NCBI GenBank assembly: GCA_002348615.1
Contig: DEBR01000003.1
Coordinates: 1 to 64,000 of the forward strand
Direction: 5' to 3'
Origin: Candidatus Saccharibacteria bacterium UBA2951
Lineage (GTDB): Bacteria > Patescibacteriota > Saccharimonadia > Saccharimonadales > Saccharimonadaceae
DNA length: 64,000 bases
The position numbers and the translations under genes are program-made. This document shows positions 33,489 through 42,569 of the stretch, piece by piece (positions within the stretch are counted from its first letter, which is position 1; the number at the start of each line of letters is the position of its first letter). The notes beneath the pieces were generated by a model. It had not been told where the DNA came from. It was given only the letters and a program-made list of their open reading frames with translations, and made no database searches.

Positions 33489-33761
33489 ATGAGCAGAATT
33501 ATCATCGACACTAGGGAATCATTCGAATATGAATCTAGCCACGTCAAAGGCGCTATTAACATACCGCCGCAAAAATTCATGCAGCCGAACTTGCCAAAAG
33601 AGCTGGAAGCGGTAAGTAAAGATGACGAAATAATCGTTTATTGCCGCAGTGGGCAGCGTTCGAACACTGTCGGGCAAATCCTGCGTTCGCATGGATTTAC
33701 GAACATCGTGAACGGTATTAACGAGCACCATGTCGCCAAAATGCTGAAAGCAGCCGCATGA
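33489..33761 (+). CDS. Single-domain rhodanese
   Basis: This 90-residue rhodanese has the nucleophile C52 in the loop YCRSGQRS and the N-terminal IDTRESFEYESSHVKGAINIP signature split over the first 26 residues. It probably carries sulfane sulfur in sulfur transfer or detoxification. The -10 lies 6 nt before the ATG, probably leaderless. The stop overlaps the start of the zincin gene (ATGA). Confidence 0.88.
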   Translation: MSRIIIDTRESFEYESSHVKGAINIPPQKFMQPNLPKELEAVSKDDEIIVYCRSGQRSNTVGQILRSHGFTNIVNGINEHHVAKMLKAAA

Positions 33762-34144
33762 CAGAACTGACTGATGAGTTGTTTGACCAGCTCATCACAA
33801 GGGCGATGGATGAGCTGCCGCAAGAATATATACGCGGTCTGCAGAATGTTGCTATCGTCATGGCAGATGAACCCGACGAACAGCAGCGTGAAAAGCTAAA
33901 GCTCGGGCATGGCAACTTGCTACTTGGCTTGTACGAAGGCGTGCCCCTTACGCGCCGGACTGGCAACGAACCTGGGCTGCTGCCCGACAAAATCACGTTG
34001 TTCAAAAACCCGATTCTTATGGTCAGTCGCGACGAAACCGCCCTATTTGAGCAGATAAAGCGGACATTATGGCACGAAATTGCCCATTATTACGGTCTCG
34101 ACCACGATCGGATTGACCACTTGGAACGACGCCCAAAGCCGTAA
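33758..34144 (+). CDS. Minimal zincin-like metallopeptidase (DUF1025 type)
   Basis: This 128-residue cytoplasmic protein has WHEIAHYYGLDH (H106, E107, H110, H116), the extended zinc signature HExxHxxGxxH. It matches the possible metallopeptidase family PF06262 (zincin_1), common in Actinobacteria. It is coupled to the rhodanese by a 4-nt overlap. Substrate is unknown. Confidence 0.82.
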   Translation: MTELTDELFDQLITRAMDELPQEYIRGLQNVAIVMADEPDEQQREKLKLGHGNLLLGLYEGVPLTRRTGNEPGLLPDKITLFKNPILMVSRDETALFEQIKRTLWHEIAHYYGLDHDRIDHLERRPKP

Positions 34145-34219
34145 AAACGGGCAGGCAGGTAAGCATTAGCGTATAATAGGGGCAGAGCACTAATCATTTC
34201 GATATGAAATAAAGATGGA

Positions 34220-35353
34220 GTGACGGAGCAAATACGGGTGAGGATAGCGCGAGGTAACCACCGAAAGACAGCATGGCGATACGCACGAGTATTTGTCATG
34301 GTCGCTGTCACGGCAACCGCCTCACTGTGGCTCCACAAATCCCTTGTCCCGACAGTCGCGGCCGAACCGGATAAGGTGCCGGCTGAAGAACAGGCGCCTC
34401 TGGCCGACCAACAACCGACACAGACCTTACTGCAGACTGGCGAACCGCAGTCCACGACTGCGGCTGAGACGAAGCCGGCTGATACGATACTGCGATGGAC
34501 ACCGACCGGCGTAGGGGACGTACAGGATATGTATGATATCCGCGTCGCGACCGACCCGACGGTTGACCCTGCTAAGGGCGAGCTCACGACAGCTATGGTA
34601 AAAACAGTCGACGGGTTAGTTTCGGCAGAATTTGACGCTCGGGACTTACCGGAAGGTGTATATTACTGGCAAGTTCGGTCGTGTTCGGCCGCGCTGCCAT
34701 CTGCCTGTCATGATTGGTCGGCGGTCTGGACTTTACGTGTCGACGCGACTGTACCGGTTGCCCCGACGGTTGAATTCACGAGTGAGACCTATAGTCAGAC
34801 GGTTTCGTTCGCGGGTACGGCCGAAGCAGCTACGACGGTAAGTGTCACGGTGGGCGACAAAACATGTACGGCAACCGCCGGCGAAAATGGCGCGTGGAGC
34901 TGTACGTTCGACGGCGATTTTGAGTACGGCGATTACACCGCGACGGTCCGTACGGCCGATACGGCAAAAAACGTAAGTCCGGACGTTCTGTTGGACTTCA
35001 ATGTTAAGGAGCTGTTTGTCGCCCCTGTCATAACGCAGGCAGAGCTTCCGCCGGTACTCGACATCGTACCTGTTGACGAAACGCCGGAAAACAAAGTGGA
35101 GCAAAAACCCGTTACTGCGGTCATTGACGTCGTAAACACAGGGACTGCCACCGACCAAGATATATCGACACCTACCGTCGCCATCAAACCGTTATCGACC
35201 GACGGAGGCATTATCCAATCGAGTGAGAACGGATGGCAGATTTTTGGTCTGCCGTGGTTCTTGTGGGCTGGAAGCGGCGCCGGACTAGCAGGAGCATTCT
35301 GGGCCTTTGGCGTGCCGGTTCCGCGCCGCCTGACCGCTATGTTCAGTCTGTAA
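34220..35353 (+). CDS. Secreted membrane-anchored protein with Ig-like domains
   Basis: This 377-residue protein has an N-terminal signal/anchor (about 20-42), a Pro/Gln-rich spacer, a fibronectin-like region (about 90-175), a bacterial Ig-like domain (about 178-260), and a C-terminal hydrophobic segment (about 340-362). Paired cysteines (CSAALPSAC and CTATAGENGAWSC) suggest disulfides. The GTG start at 34,220 is uncertain; GTG 34,238 has GGAG 9 nt upstream. TATAAT is at 34,172-34,177. It is probably an adhesin or structural surface protein; no enzymatic motif is seen. Confidence 0.72.
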   Translation: MTEQIRVRIARGNHRKTAWRYARVFVMVAVTATASLWLHKSLVPTVAAEPDKVPAEEQAPLADQQPTQTLLQTGEPQSTTAAETKPADTILRWTPTGVGDVQDMYDIRVATDPTVDPAKGELTTAMVKTVDGLVSAEFDARDLPEGVYYWQVRSCSAALPSACHDWSAVWTLRVDATVPVAPTVEFTSETYSQTVSFAGTAEAATTVSVTVGDKTCTATAGENGAWSCTFDGDFEYGDYTATVRTADTAKNVSPDVLLDFNVKELFVAPVITQAELPPVLDIVPVDETPENKVEQKPVTAVIDVVNTGTATDQDISTPTVAIKPLSTDGGIIQSSENGWQIFGLPWFLWAGSGAGLAGAFWAFGVPVPRRLTAMFSL

Positions 35354-35418
35354 TAACTCCTGAAAATACCGGAATTCCCGTAAGTGCTATACTTGTGATA
35401 GCATAACCGGTAAATTTC

Positions 35419-36312
35419 ATGCCTTCGACGAAATATAAAAGTAAAAACAGGGGTATCCACAAAAAAGCCGCGCGCGGCTTGCTCCATACGCTCATACCTC
35501 ATAAGGGAAACGGATACCGCCCTCACTTAATCAGACCGCTCGGACTCCTGCTCGTGCTCGCGGCCGTTTTAGCGCTGCAGTTTCTGGCCATCACCCCGAA
35601 AGTCGGTTCGGTCAAAGGCGCCGCGACCGACTTTTCGCGTCAGTCGTTACTAGATGAGACCAACAAAGTACGGGAAAGCAGCGGCGCCCCACTGTTGAAT
35701 TTGAATGACAAGCTTAACTCCGCTGCGGGCTTGAAGGCACGCGACATTCTTGTGCGTCAGTATTGGGCGCACGTCGCACCGGACGGTACGACGCCTTGGT
35801 ATTGGTTCCGCGAGGTGAACTATCGGTACGACTTTGCCGCCGAAAACTTAGCAAAGGGCTTCCAGACACCGTTGGGAGTCGTAGCTGCGTGGATGGATTT
35901 CGAGGAGCATCGGAACAACATGTTAAGCCAAGATTACCAAGATGTAGGGTTTGGCGTGGCCGAAGGTACGCTGAACGGCGAACAGACGACCGTCGTAGTG
36001 GCGATGTATGGATCGCCCATTGGCGACCCTGTTGTTAGCGGCAGTGAAGTGCTAGCAACGAACGACGGCAGCATGAACCCGATTACTCGCTTTGGTGTAG
36101 GATTGCAGTCACTCGGACCGTTCACGCTTGGATCGATCGCGCTATTGTCACTCACGATCGTCGTCGGTTTGCTAGCGCATGCATTCCGCGACAAGCTGCC
36201 TGCTCCCATGCGAAAGAGCTGGAAACGACACCACGGACTATACACGGCCATTCTTACCGCTGGGTTAGTAACAGCGATTATTCTGCTGTACGGCGGCGGC
36301 CAAATTCTGTAG
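35419..36312 (+). CDS. Membrane CAP-domain protein (SCP/PR1, YkwD-like)
   Basis: This 297-residue protein has a basic N-terminus, a membrane helix (about 40-58), and an extracellular CAP domain (about 75-195). Conserved CAP histidines and glutamates appear in HVAPDG, AENLA and EEHRNNM. Two C-terminal hydrophobic segments follow (about 235-255 and 275-293). CAP proteins bind or modify lipids or cell-wall components; activity here is unknown. It stands before galU and after another surface protein gene. Confidence 0.82.
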   Translation: MPSTKYKSKNRGIHKKAARGLLHTLIPHKGNGYRPHLIRPLGLLLVLAAVLALQFLAITPKVGSVKGAATDFSRQSLLDETNKVRESSGAPLLNLNDKLNSAAGLKARDILVRQYWAHVAPDGTTPWYWFREVNYRYDFAAENLAKGFQTPLGVVAAWMDFEEHRNNMLSQDYQDVGFGVAEGTLNGEQTTVVVAMYGSPIGDPVVSGSEVLATNDGSMNPITRFGVGLQSLGPFTLGSIALLSLTIVVGLLAHAFRDKLPAPMRKSWKRHHGLYTAILTAGLVTAIILLYGGGQIL

Positions 36313-36322
36313 ACTTAAGGTC

Positions 36323-37135
36323 ATGAACGTGACCAAAGCGATTATTCCGGTGGCAGGGTGGGGAACCCGCCGCTTACCGATTACCAAGACGATTGAAAAA
36401 TGCATGCTGCCGATCGGCAACCGTCCACTTGTCGACTATGTCGTACAGGACTGCCTGAAGGCTGGTATTAATGATCTATATTTTGTCGTCGGCGAACAAA
36501 GCACACAGCTGCAAGACTACTACCGCTCGAACATCCCACTCAACGATTATTTGCGACGTAATGGCAAAGAAGACAAGTTGGCACTTATCGCCCCGATTGA
36601 CGACGTACAGCTGCACTTCATCGTTCAGCCAGGACAGGGTAAGTACGGTACTGCCGTCCCGATAGCACTGGCCGCCCCATACGTTGAAGAGGGCGAATCG
36701 GTCGTCGTACTCATGGGTGACGATTTTATTTGGAACGAAGACGGCTCAAGCGAAGTCGCGCGTCTTCTCGAGGCCACACCGGAAGGAAGTTGCGGACTGC
36801 TCGCAGCGCGCGTTGACAAGAACGACGTGTCAAAATACGGCGTGATTGAAACGGACGAGCAGGGTAATTACGTTAGGATCGTAGACCAGCCGACCCCGGA
36901 AGAAGCACCAAGCGACCTGATTAATATCTCGAAATACGTGCTAACAAAAGAGGTAATCGATCTTGCCCGTGGTCTGCAGCCGGCCCATAACGGCGAGTAT
37001 CAACTGCCCGACGCTATCAATCAGTACGTTGCAAATGGTGGTAAGGTAAAGGTCGTGCCAGCCCAGGGTGAATATCTTGACGGCGGATCGGTCGAAGGTT
37101 GGCTGCACGCCAACAACGTGGTTGTCGGCAAATAG
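36323..37135 (+). CDS. galU: UTP-glucose-1-phosphate uridylyltransferase-like
   Basis: This 270-residue nucleotidyltransferase has GWGTRRLPITKTIEKCMLPI at the N-terminus, where GalU has GLGTRFLPATK and KEMLPI, then VLMGDDF for metal and nucleotide binding and GEYQLPDAI near the end. It makes UDP-glucose for surface glycans. Substitution of Glu by Cys in KCMLPI is a small oddity. An alternative is another sugar-1-phosphate nucleotidyltransferase. Confidence 0.82.
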   Translation: MNVTKAIIPVAGWGTRRLPITKTIEKCMLPIGNRPLVDYVVQDCLKAGINDLYFVVGEQSTQLQDYYRSNIPLNDYLRRNGKEDKLALIAPIDDVQLHFIVQPGQGKYGTAVPIALAAPYVEEGESVVVLMGDDFIWNEDGSSEVARLLEATPEGSCGLLAARVDKNDVSKYGVIETDEQGNYVRIVDQPTPEEAPSDLINISKYVLTKEVIDLARGLQPAHNGEYQLPDAINQYVANGGKVKVVPAQGEYLDGGSVEGWLHANNVVVGK

Positions 37136-37150
37136 CATACGGAGCGGCCC

Positions 37151-37179
37151 TTGAATAAGCGGCTCACATCTGTTAAAAT
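37151..37179 (+). promoter_or_regulatory. Promoter of rplU
   Basis: TTGAAT (37,151-37,156), 17-nt spacer, TAAAAT (37,174-37,179), with AAGGAAATC as ribosome-binding region before the ATG. Confidence 0.65.
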
Positions 37180-37212
37180 ACTCTAAGTTCAGTAAATAAA
37201 ACGAAGGAAATC

Positions 37213-37521
37213 ATGAAAGCAGTCGTGAAAGTCGGTGGCAAGCAGTATGTTGTTGCCGAAAAAGAGACCCTCCTGGTGGACCGCCTCCCGGATGGAACCA
37301 AAGAGCTCACACTCGACGCTATGTTGGTAATCGACGGTGACAAGACTACCGTAGGAACACCACTAGTAAAGGGCGTGGCCGTTAAAGCCAAGGTTGTAGA
37401 CGAAGAAGTAAAGGGCGACAAGCTCCGCATCATCCGCTACAAAGCCAAAAAGCGCGTCCACAAAGAAATGGGCCACCGGCAAAAGTACAGCCGGATCCAA
37501 GTAGCCTCAATCGGCAAATAA
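37213..37521 (+). CDS. rplU: 50S ribosomal protein L21
   Basis: This 102-residue protein matches bL21 throughout (AVVKVGGKQYVVAE at the start, KRVHKEMGHRQKYSRI near the end). It binds 23S rRNA. In many bacteria rpmA (L27) follows; here a terminator ends the unit and parA comes next, so L27 must be elsewhere or missing. Confidence 0.94.
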   Translation: MKAVVKVGGKQYVVAEKETLLVDRLPDGTKELTLDAMLVIDGDKTTVGTPLVKGVAVKAKVVDEEVKGDKLRIIRYKAKKRVHKEMGHRQKYSRIQVASIGK

Positions 37522-37522
37522 C

Positions 37523-37554
37523 AAAAATCCCCGCCAGATAAAGCGGGGATTTTT
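37523..37554 (+). terminator. Terminator after rplU
   Basis: AAAAATCCCCGC (37,523-37,534) pairs with GCGGGGATTTTT (37,543-37,554). Strong stem and U tract. Confidence 0.92.
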
Positions 37555-37604
37555 CATTGCCGCTCATGCTACAATATAGCTAGTCATGAGGGGAAAATAG
37601 ACAG

Positions 37605-38375
37605 ATGCCGACAGTCATCGCGGTCACGAATCAAAAGGGTGGAGTAGGCAAGACGACGAGTGCCGTCAATATTGCGTTTTACCTTGCCAAGAACGGCAAA
37701 AAGACTCTGTTAATCGACTTTGATCCGCAAGGTAACGCGACGAGCGGCCTAGGTATCGACAAACAGGAACTCGAGACAGGCACTATGAGCGATGTCATGC
37801 TTGAAACCAAAACGCTACAAGAAGTCATTTTGAAGACATCGGTTAAGGGACTGTTCTTGGCGCCTGCCACCCCGTACCTGGCGAACACCGAAGCGGAACT
37901 GGCCGGAGCAAGCCGCCGGTTCAGCCGGCTAAAAAACGCCATTGGCACCACGGGTGAAACGTACGACTATGTGATTATAGATAGCCCGCCGTCGCTGAGC
38001 CTTCTGACGGTGAACGGCTTGATCGCGGCTCGCTATGTGCTGCTCCCTGTACAGGCGGAATTCTATGCCTTAGAAGGCTTAGGACAACTACTTGAAACCA
38101 TGAAGCTGGTACGAAAGAACATGAATCCGACGCTCGATCTTATTGGAGTGTTGCCAACCATGGTGGACGGCCGTACCACGCTTTCGGGCCAAGTGCACGA
38201 AGAGATCAAAAAGCACTTCCCGGGCAAGGTGTTTAAGACGGTCATTCCGCGCAATATCCGGCTAGCTGAAGCTCCAAGCCACGGGGTACCAATCGGGGCA
38301 TACGACCGTTTTTCTAAAGGTGCGAGGGCGTATAAATCCGTTACCAAAGAACTGATTGAAAGGGCAGGGGCATAG
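37605..38375 (+). CDS. parA: Chromosome-partitioning ATPase ParA/Soj
   Basis: This 256-residue ATPase has the deviant Walker A KGGVGKTT (11-18), the DFDPQGNATS switch region, and IDSPPSLSLL. It lacks an N-terminal regulatory DNA-binding domain, as in chromosomal Soj. With ParB it segregates origins. An extended -10, TGC-TACAAT, lies at 37,570-37,575. parB follows after 1 nt. Confidence 0.94.
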   Translation: MPTVIAVTNQKGGVGKTTSAVNIAFYLAKNGKKTLLIDFDPQGNATSGLGIDKQELETGTMSDVMLETKTLQEVILKTSVKGLFLAPATPYLANTEAELAGASRRFSRLKNAIGTTGETYDYVIIDSPPSLSLLTVNGLIAARYVLLPVQAEFYALEGLGQLLETMKLVRKNMNPTLDLIGVLPTMVDGRTTLSGQVHEEIKKHFPGKVFKTVIPRNIRLAEAPSHGVPIGAYDRFSKGARAYKSVTKELIERAGA

Positions 38376-38376
38376 T

Positions 38377-39249
38377 ATGGCGAAAAAAGGATTAGGACGC
38401 AGCTTTTCATCGTTGATTCCGGACAACCTGCTTGATGAATCATTCGACCCAAGCGCCGGCGACGACCACAAGGTCAGCGACCTCCGTAATATCAAACTCG
38501 CGAACATCAAGGCAGACCCGGACCAGCCCCGTCGCTACTTTGATGAAGCCGGTTTGGCCGAACTGACGGCGAGTATTGAAGCACACGGCGTACTGCAGCC
38601 GATCGTAGTCATACCCCTAAAGGATGGCAATTACCAAATCGTCGCTGGAGAACGGCGCTTCCGCGCCAGCCAGGCAGCTGGTAAGACGACCATTCCCGCC
38701 CTCGTACGCACTTTAAGCGCACAGCACAAGCTTGAGCTGAGTCTTATTGAAAACATCCAACGCCGCGACCTTAACCCGCTCGAAACCGCGACCGCGTACG
38801 CCAAGCTACGAGATCAGTTCAATCTGACACTCGAAGAAATCGGGGCGCGCGTGGGCGGTAAATCCGTATCGGCCGTATCGAACACGCTACGTCTGCTTAA
38901 GCTACCTCATGACATCAAGCAAGCCGTCGCCGACGGCAAACTGTCGGAAGGCCAAGCCCGTCCGCTAATCGGAACCGATGAAGCTACCGCGAAGGCACTG
39001 CTTCCTGTCATTATTGCCGAACATTGGAGTGCCCGAAAAATCGAAGAGCATGTGGCGAACGAACGACCGATCGAAACTAAGCCGGGCCGTAAACCTTCTA
39101 CGGTACGCCCCCAAGAGAACCAGGGACTGTCAAAGCGGCTTAATACTCGTGTGCTGACGCAGCAGAATGCCAAAGGTGCCGGTAAGATCGTCATTGAGTT
39201 CAAGTCCGTCGAAGAGCGCGAGCGAATCGAAAAACAGCTTCAGGCATAG
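38377..39249 (+). CDS. parB: Chromosome-partitioning protein ParB
   Basis: This 290-residue protein has the CTP-binding ParB/Srx domain with IVAGERRFRAS, the helix-turn-helix domain (about 115-215), and a short C-terminal dimerisation segment. It starts MAKKGLGRSFSSLIP, a typical ParB opening that contacts ParA, so I chose 38,377. I found no full parS site in the window. Confidence 0.94.
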   Translation: MAKKGLGRSFSSLIPDNLLDESFDPSAGDDHKVSDLRNIKLANIKADPDQPRRYFDEAGLAELTASIEAHGVLQPIVVIPLKDGNYQIVAGERRFRASQAAGKTTIPALVRTLSAQHKLELSLIENIQRRDLNPLETATAYAKLRDQFNLTLEEIGARVGGKSVSAVSNTLRLLKLPHDIKQAVADGKLSEGQARPLIGTDEATAKALLPVIIAEHWSARKIEEHVANERPIETKPGRKPSTVRPQENQGLSKRLNTRVLTQQNAKGAGKIVIEFKSVEERERIEKQLQA

Positions 39250-39252
39250 TAA

Positions 39253-39347
39253 ACGCTTCGTTCGTATTTTCTCAATCCCCCTACGCGCCACGCGCGAGGC
39301 GCTTGGGCTGCAGTCGCTTTACGATTTCTAAAATACGCACGAAGCGT
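39253..39347. repeat. Element B: long inverted repeat between parB and lepB
   Basis: ACGCTTCGTTCGTATTTT (39,253-39,270) is complementary to 39,330-39,347 with one mismatch in 18. Inside is GCGCC/GGCGC. The element starts just after the parB stop and fills the convergent gap, so it may serve both genes as a terminator. Its layout resembles element A at 19,165, though the sequence differs. Confidence 0.65.
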
Positions 39348-39368
39348 CTACTGAGAGGCAAACAGAGA

Positions 39369-39968
39369 TTAGAACGTGCGGATCTTATCGAACGGGAAGA
39401 TACGGAACGCAACCGGGCCGACAACGTCGTAGTAGGGGATCTGGCCAAGTCCGTTACGTGAATCCTTTGAAAAGCCTTCGGCGCGGTGGTCACCACTGAC
39501 GAACAAAGAGTTGTCGGCAACGATAGTATCGACTTCGCCAGCAGTGAATTTGCCAGGTTCGCCGTGATTTTGGTCGTCGGGGTTGAAGCCCGCCGGGTGC
39601 TCGTCGTTATACACGGTGTATTGCCCGTCTTTTAATACCACGCGCTCGCCGGGGAACGCGATGACACGTTTTACGATATATTCTTCACCGAGGCCGGCGA
39701 CGTATTGCGGGTTCTTGAACACGATGACTTGTCCACGCTCCGGCACGTACGATTTGTTTTGTAGCTGGGCGATAGTCACAGGTAAGCGGTTCACGATCAA
39801 CCGGTCACCGGTATACATGGTAGGCTCCATACTAGGCCCTTCAACGTTGAAACTACGAAAAATGAACGCGTTGATAATAAGCGTTCCAATCAGTACGCAT
39901 ACGACAAACACCATGATGCCAAGGGCGTCTTTAACGCCGGGGTGCCGGTCCAGGTAGGTAGCGTTCAT
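39369..39968 (-). CDS. lepB: Signal peptidase I
   Basis: This 199-residue protein has one membrane helix (about 15-36) and a Ser/Lys dyad: S46 in GPSMEPT and K100 in YIVKRVIAF. The SGDHR motif is near the end. It removes signal peptides from exported proteins, many of which lie in this window. I chose the ATG at 39,968, which is 7 nt from a minus-strand TATAGT, so it may be leaderless; an in-frame GTG lies two codons upstream. Confidence 0.93.
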   Translation of the reverse strand: MNATYLDRHPGVKDALGIMVFVVCVLIGTLIINAFIFRSFNVEGPSMEPTMYTGDRLIVNRLPVTIAQLQNKSYVPERGQVIVFKNPQYVAGLGEEYIVKRVIAFPGERVVLKDGQYTVYNDEHPAGFNPDDQNHGEPGKFTAGEVDTIVADNSLFVSGDHRAEGFSKDSRNGLGQIPYYDVVGPVAFRIFPFDKIRTF

Positions 39969-40070
39969 GAGCACTACTATACACCACCAGACGAATAATC
40001 TTGCTTATGCTTATGGTTTTTTACAACCAATTTAAGGTAATTATTTGCTATAGTGGTGGGAAGAATAGTT

Positions 40071-41723
40071 ATGCGAAAACAAAATTCATCACTTGATGGT
40101 TTCGTTCCTCGTCGTGGCCCGACCGTCGGTGGCGGAACAAGCCAACAACTTGGACGGCCTGTTCCAGAAGTTCGGTCAGACATCGGCCGAGCTTCGAGGC
40201 CGATTAACCAGAATACCCCTATGACCACGCTGCGCCCGGCCGGTGGGGTCAGCCGATCGGAAATCGATGATTCATTAGCTCAGATTCATGACGACGAACA
40301 ACCAGAGGTAAAACGCGGCTTTTTACGGCGTCGACAAAAACCGGTGCAGAGCCGTCGGAAGCGGATCATGAAACGGCTCGCGCTGCTTATCGTCCTTCTT
40401 ATCATCGCCGCTGGCGCATATGTCGGCATTAAGGCGATCATTGCCAGTAATAGTGTGTTCCAAGGTAATATATTCGATATTTTCCAGGCACGGCCGCTCA
40501 AAATGGACCAAAACGGCCGTTCGAACATCTTGGTATTCGGCACGAGTGAAGACGACCCTGGACACCAGGGTGCAAGTCTGACGGACTCCATCATGGTTAT
40601 CAGTGTCGACCAGAATAAGAAGAACGCATACATGGTGAGTATTCCGCGCGACCTTCAGGTGGAGTACGGAGGAGCTTGCCAAGCAGGATACGCCGGCAAG
40701 ATCAATGCGTTGTACCAGTGTTACTACGAAGATGGCAACAACGAAGAAGGCGGCGCGAATGCCCTTAAGAAAAAAGTGGGTGAAATCCTAGGTCTTGATA
40801 TTCCATACTACGCGCACGTCAACTACACCGTCGTCCGAGATACGGTGAAGGCGCTTGGCTCAATTAAAGTCGATATTCAGGGAAGTGGCGGCGCGCCAGG
40901 TGTAATGGACAGTAACTTTGACTGGAAATGTGGATCTACCTACGCCAAAAGGATAAAACAATGTCCACCGAACGGTCACTTTATTGACTATAAGAACGGT
41001 CCCGTAGAACTCGATGCCGAGCATGCCCTTTACCTTGCCCAGGCACGTGGCGACAGGGCACCGACGTACGGCCTTGGCCGCTCAAACTTCGACCGCGAAA
41101 TAAATCAGCAAAAAATCGTCAAAGCCATCCGTGAAAAAGCGGCGAGCGCCGGCACGTTAACGAACATCGGCGCCGTGACTGGCTTAATTGACGCGTTAGG
41201 CAATAACCTTCGCACGAATTTCGAAACCGCAGAGATACGGACGCTCATGCAGCTCGGAAACGACATACCGTCAAAAGACATCGTTCCTATCAGCTTGATC
41301 AAAGAAGGCGAGGAAGTCGTGAGGGGTGGTGCCGGCGGAAACGTCGTGCCGACCGCCGGTACCTACGAGTACAGTGAAATCCAGGCATATATCGACAAAA
41401 ACCTTTCAAGCGACCCGGTCGCCCGTGAAGCCGCCAATATCGTCGTCATGAACGGTACGACAACAGCCGGCGTCGCCTTGACTGAATCGGGGCGTCTGAC
41501 AGAAGCCGGGTTCACGGTATCGAATGCTACCAACGCACCGACGCAGGACTACCAGACGACCACGATTTATCGAATTAACAAAAAAGACAAAGACGGCACG
41601 GCTAAAGCCTTGTCTAAACGCTATGGCGTCGAACTGATTACGACCGCCCCAAGCTTCGCGGTAGACGCCGGCGTCGACTTTGTCGTCATCATCGGTCGGG
41701 CCAGCTTAAGCTCATCAAACTAA
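40071..41723 (+). CDS. LytR-CpsA-Psr (LCP) family protein
   Basis: This 550-residue protein has a disordered cytoplasmic N-terminus (1-100), a membrane helix (about 102-123), the LCP catalytic domain (about 150-320; DSIMVISVD, SIPRDLQV) and a C-terminal LytR_C domain (about 435-540). LCP enzymes attach glycopolymers to peptidoglycan or handle polyprenyl-linked sugars. Cysteines in the LCP domain (GGACQAG, QCYYED, KCGS, KQCPP) may form disulfides. ATG 40,071 has GGGAAGAA upstream. Confidence 0.88.
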   Translation: MRKQNSSLDGFVPRRGPTVGGGTSQQLGRPVPEVRSDIGRASRPINQNTPMTTLRPAGGVSRSEIDDSLAQIHDDEQPEVKRGFLRRRQKPVQSRRKRIMKRLALLIVLLIIAAGAYVGIKAIIASNSVFQGNIFDIFQARPLKMDQNGRSNILVFGTSEDDPGHQGASLTDSIMVISVDQNKKNAYMVSIPRDLQVEYGGACQAGYAGKINALYQCYYEDGNNEEGGANALKKKVGEILGLDIPYYAHVNYTVVRDTVKALGSIKVDIQGSGGAPGVMDSNFDWKCGSTYAKRIKQCPPNGHFIDYKNGPVELDAEHALYLAQARGDRAPTYGLGRSNFDREINQQKIVKAIREKAASAGTLTNIGAVTGLIDALGNNLRTNFETAEIRTLMQLGNDIPSKDIVPISLIKEGEEVVRGGAGGNVVPTAGTYEYSEIQAYIDKNLSSDPVAREAANIVVMNGTTTAGVALTESGRLTEAGFTVSNATNAPTQDYQTTTIYRINKKDKDGTAKALSKRYGVELITTAPSFAVDAGVDFVVIIGRASLSSSN

Positions 41724-41753
41724 CTGTGCCTACAGGTGGTACAATAGGGGTAT

Positions 41754-42521
41754 ATGGAATTACTACGGTCTGTCCGCCGACGTTCGTTCATTAGCGAAGT
41801 CGCCTATATCGTATTGAACATCGCCCTTGCGGTGATGCTACTCATACTCGTATTGGTCGTGAATGTCCCATGGCCGGCACTCGGACTGGTGCTGCTAAGT
41901 AAGTGGCGTGTCTTTGCGGTCCGTTCGCGGTACTGGATGGCGAATATCCGGGCTAACCTGGTGGATGTGATCGTGGGAATCAGCATGGTCGTACTTCTGT
42001 ACGCAGCCTCGGGAGATTTACCGACCCAAATAGGCCTGACAGCGTTGTACATCGCCTGGCTGCTATTCCTTAAGCCACGTTCAAAGCGGGGCCATGTCGT
42101 TGCTCAGGCCGCGGTAGGACTTATATTCGGTATTACCGCCATCGTCCAAATATCGCCTTCGTTGCCATCTTCGGCGGTCGTGCTGCTGTCGTGGCTTATC
42201 GGGTACGCTACGGCGCGGCACATACTCAGCGTCCAGCATGAATCGCATATCAATTTCCTTAGCATCCTGTGGGGCTTCGTCGTGGCGGAGGTTATGTGGC
42301 TTGGCTATCATTGGACTATCGGCTATCAGGTCAGCAAGTCATTGCAGCTTTCACAAATCGTCATTATTATAGGGGCACTGAGCTTCATGGCCGAACGCAT
42401 TTATATTAGCTACCATCGCAACGGGAAGATTCAGTCGAGCGATATCATGATGCCGGCGCTGCTTTCGCTCAGTATCATCGGGGTGCTGATATTCGTGTTC
42501 GGTGGGGCAGCAACAATCTGA
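41754..42521 (+). CDS. Polytopic membrane protein of unknown function
   Basis: This 255-residue protein has seven or eight hydrophobic helices and short loops, with a basic N-terminus (RSVRRRS). No catalytic motif or family is recognised. TACAAT lies 8 nt before the ATG, so it is probably leaderless. Between an LCP protein and HtrA, it may take part in envelope functions, which is inference from position only. Confidence 0.72.
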   Translation: MELLRSVRRRSFISEVAYIVLNIALAVMLLILVLVVNVPWPALGLVLLSKWRVFAVRSRYWMANIRANLVDVIVGISMVVLLYAASGDLPTQIGLTALYIAWLLFLKPRSKRGHVVAQAAVGLIFGITAIVQISPSLPSSAVVLLSWLIGYATARHILSVQHESHINFLSILWGFVVAEVMWLGYHWTIGYQVSKSLQLSQIVIIIGALSFMAERIYISYHRNGKIQSSDIMMPALLSLSIIGVLIFVFGGAATI

Positions 42522-42569
42522 CCTGAGTTTATTAAGTAAATTTTTAGGGAGGCACAGTAAAACCAAACC

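Noticed and set aside
35450..35462. TATCCACA, like a DnaA box
   Set aside because: A single copy inside a coding sequence, with no cluster, no A+T-rich unwinding region and no dnaA or dnaN nearby.
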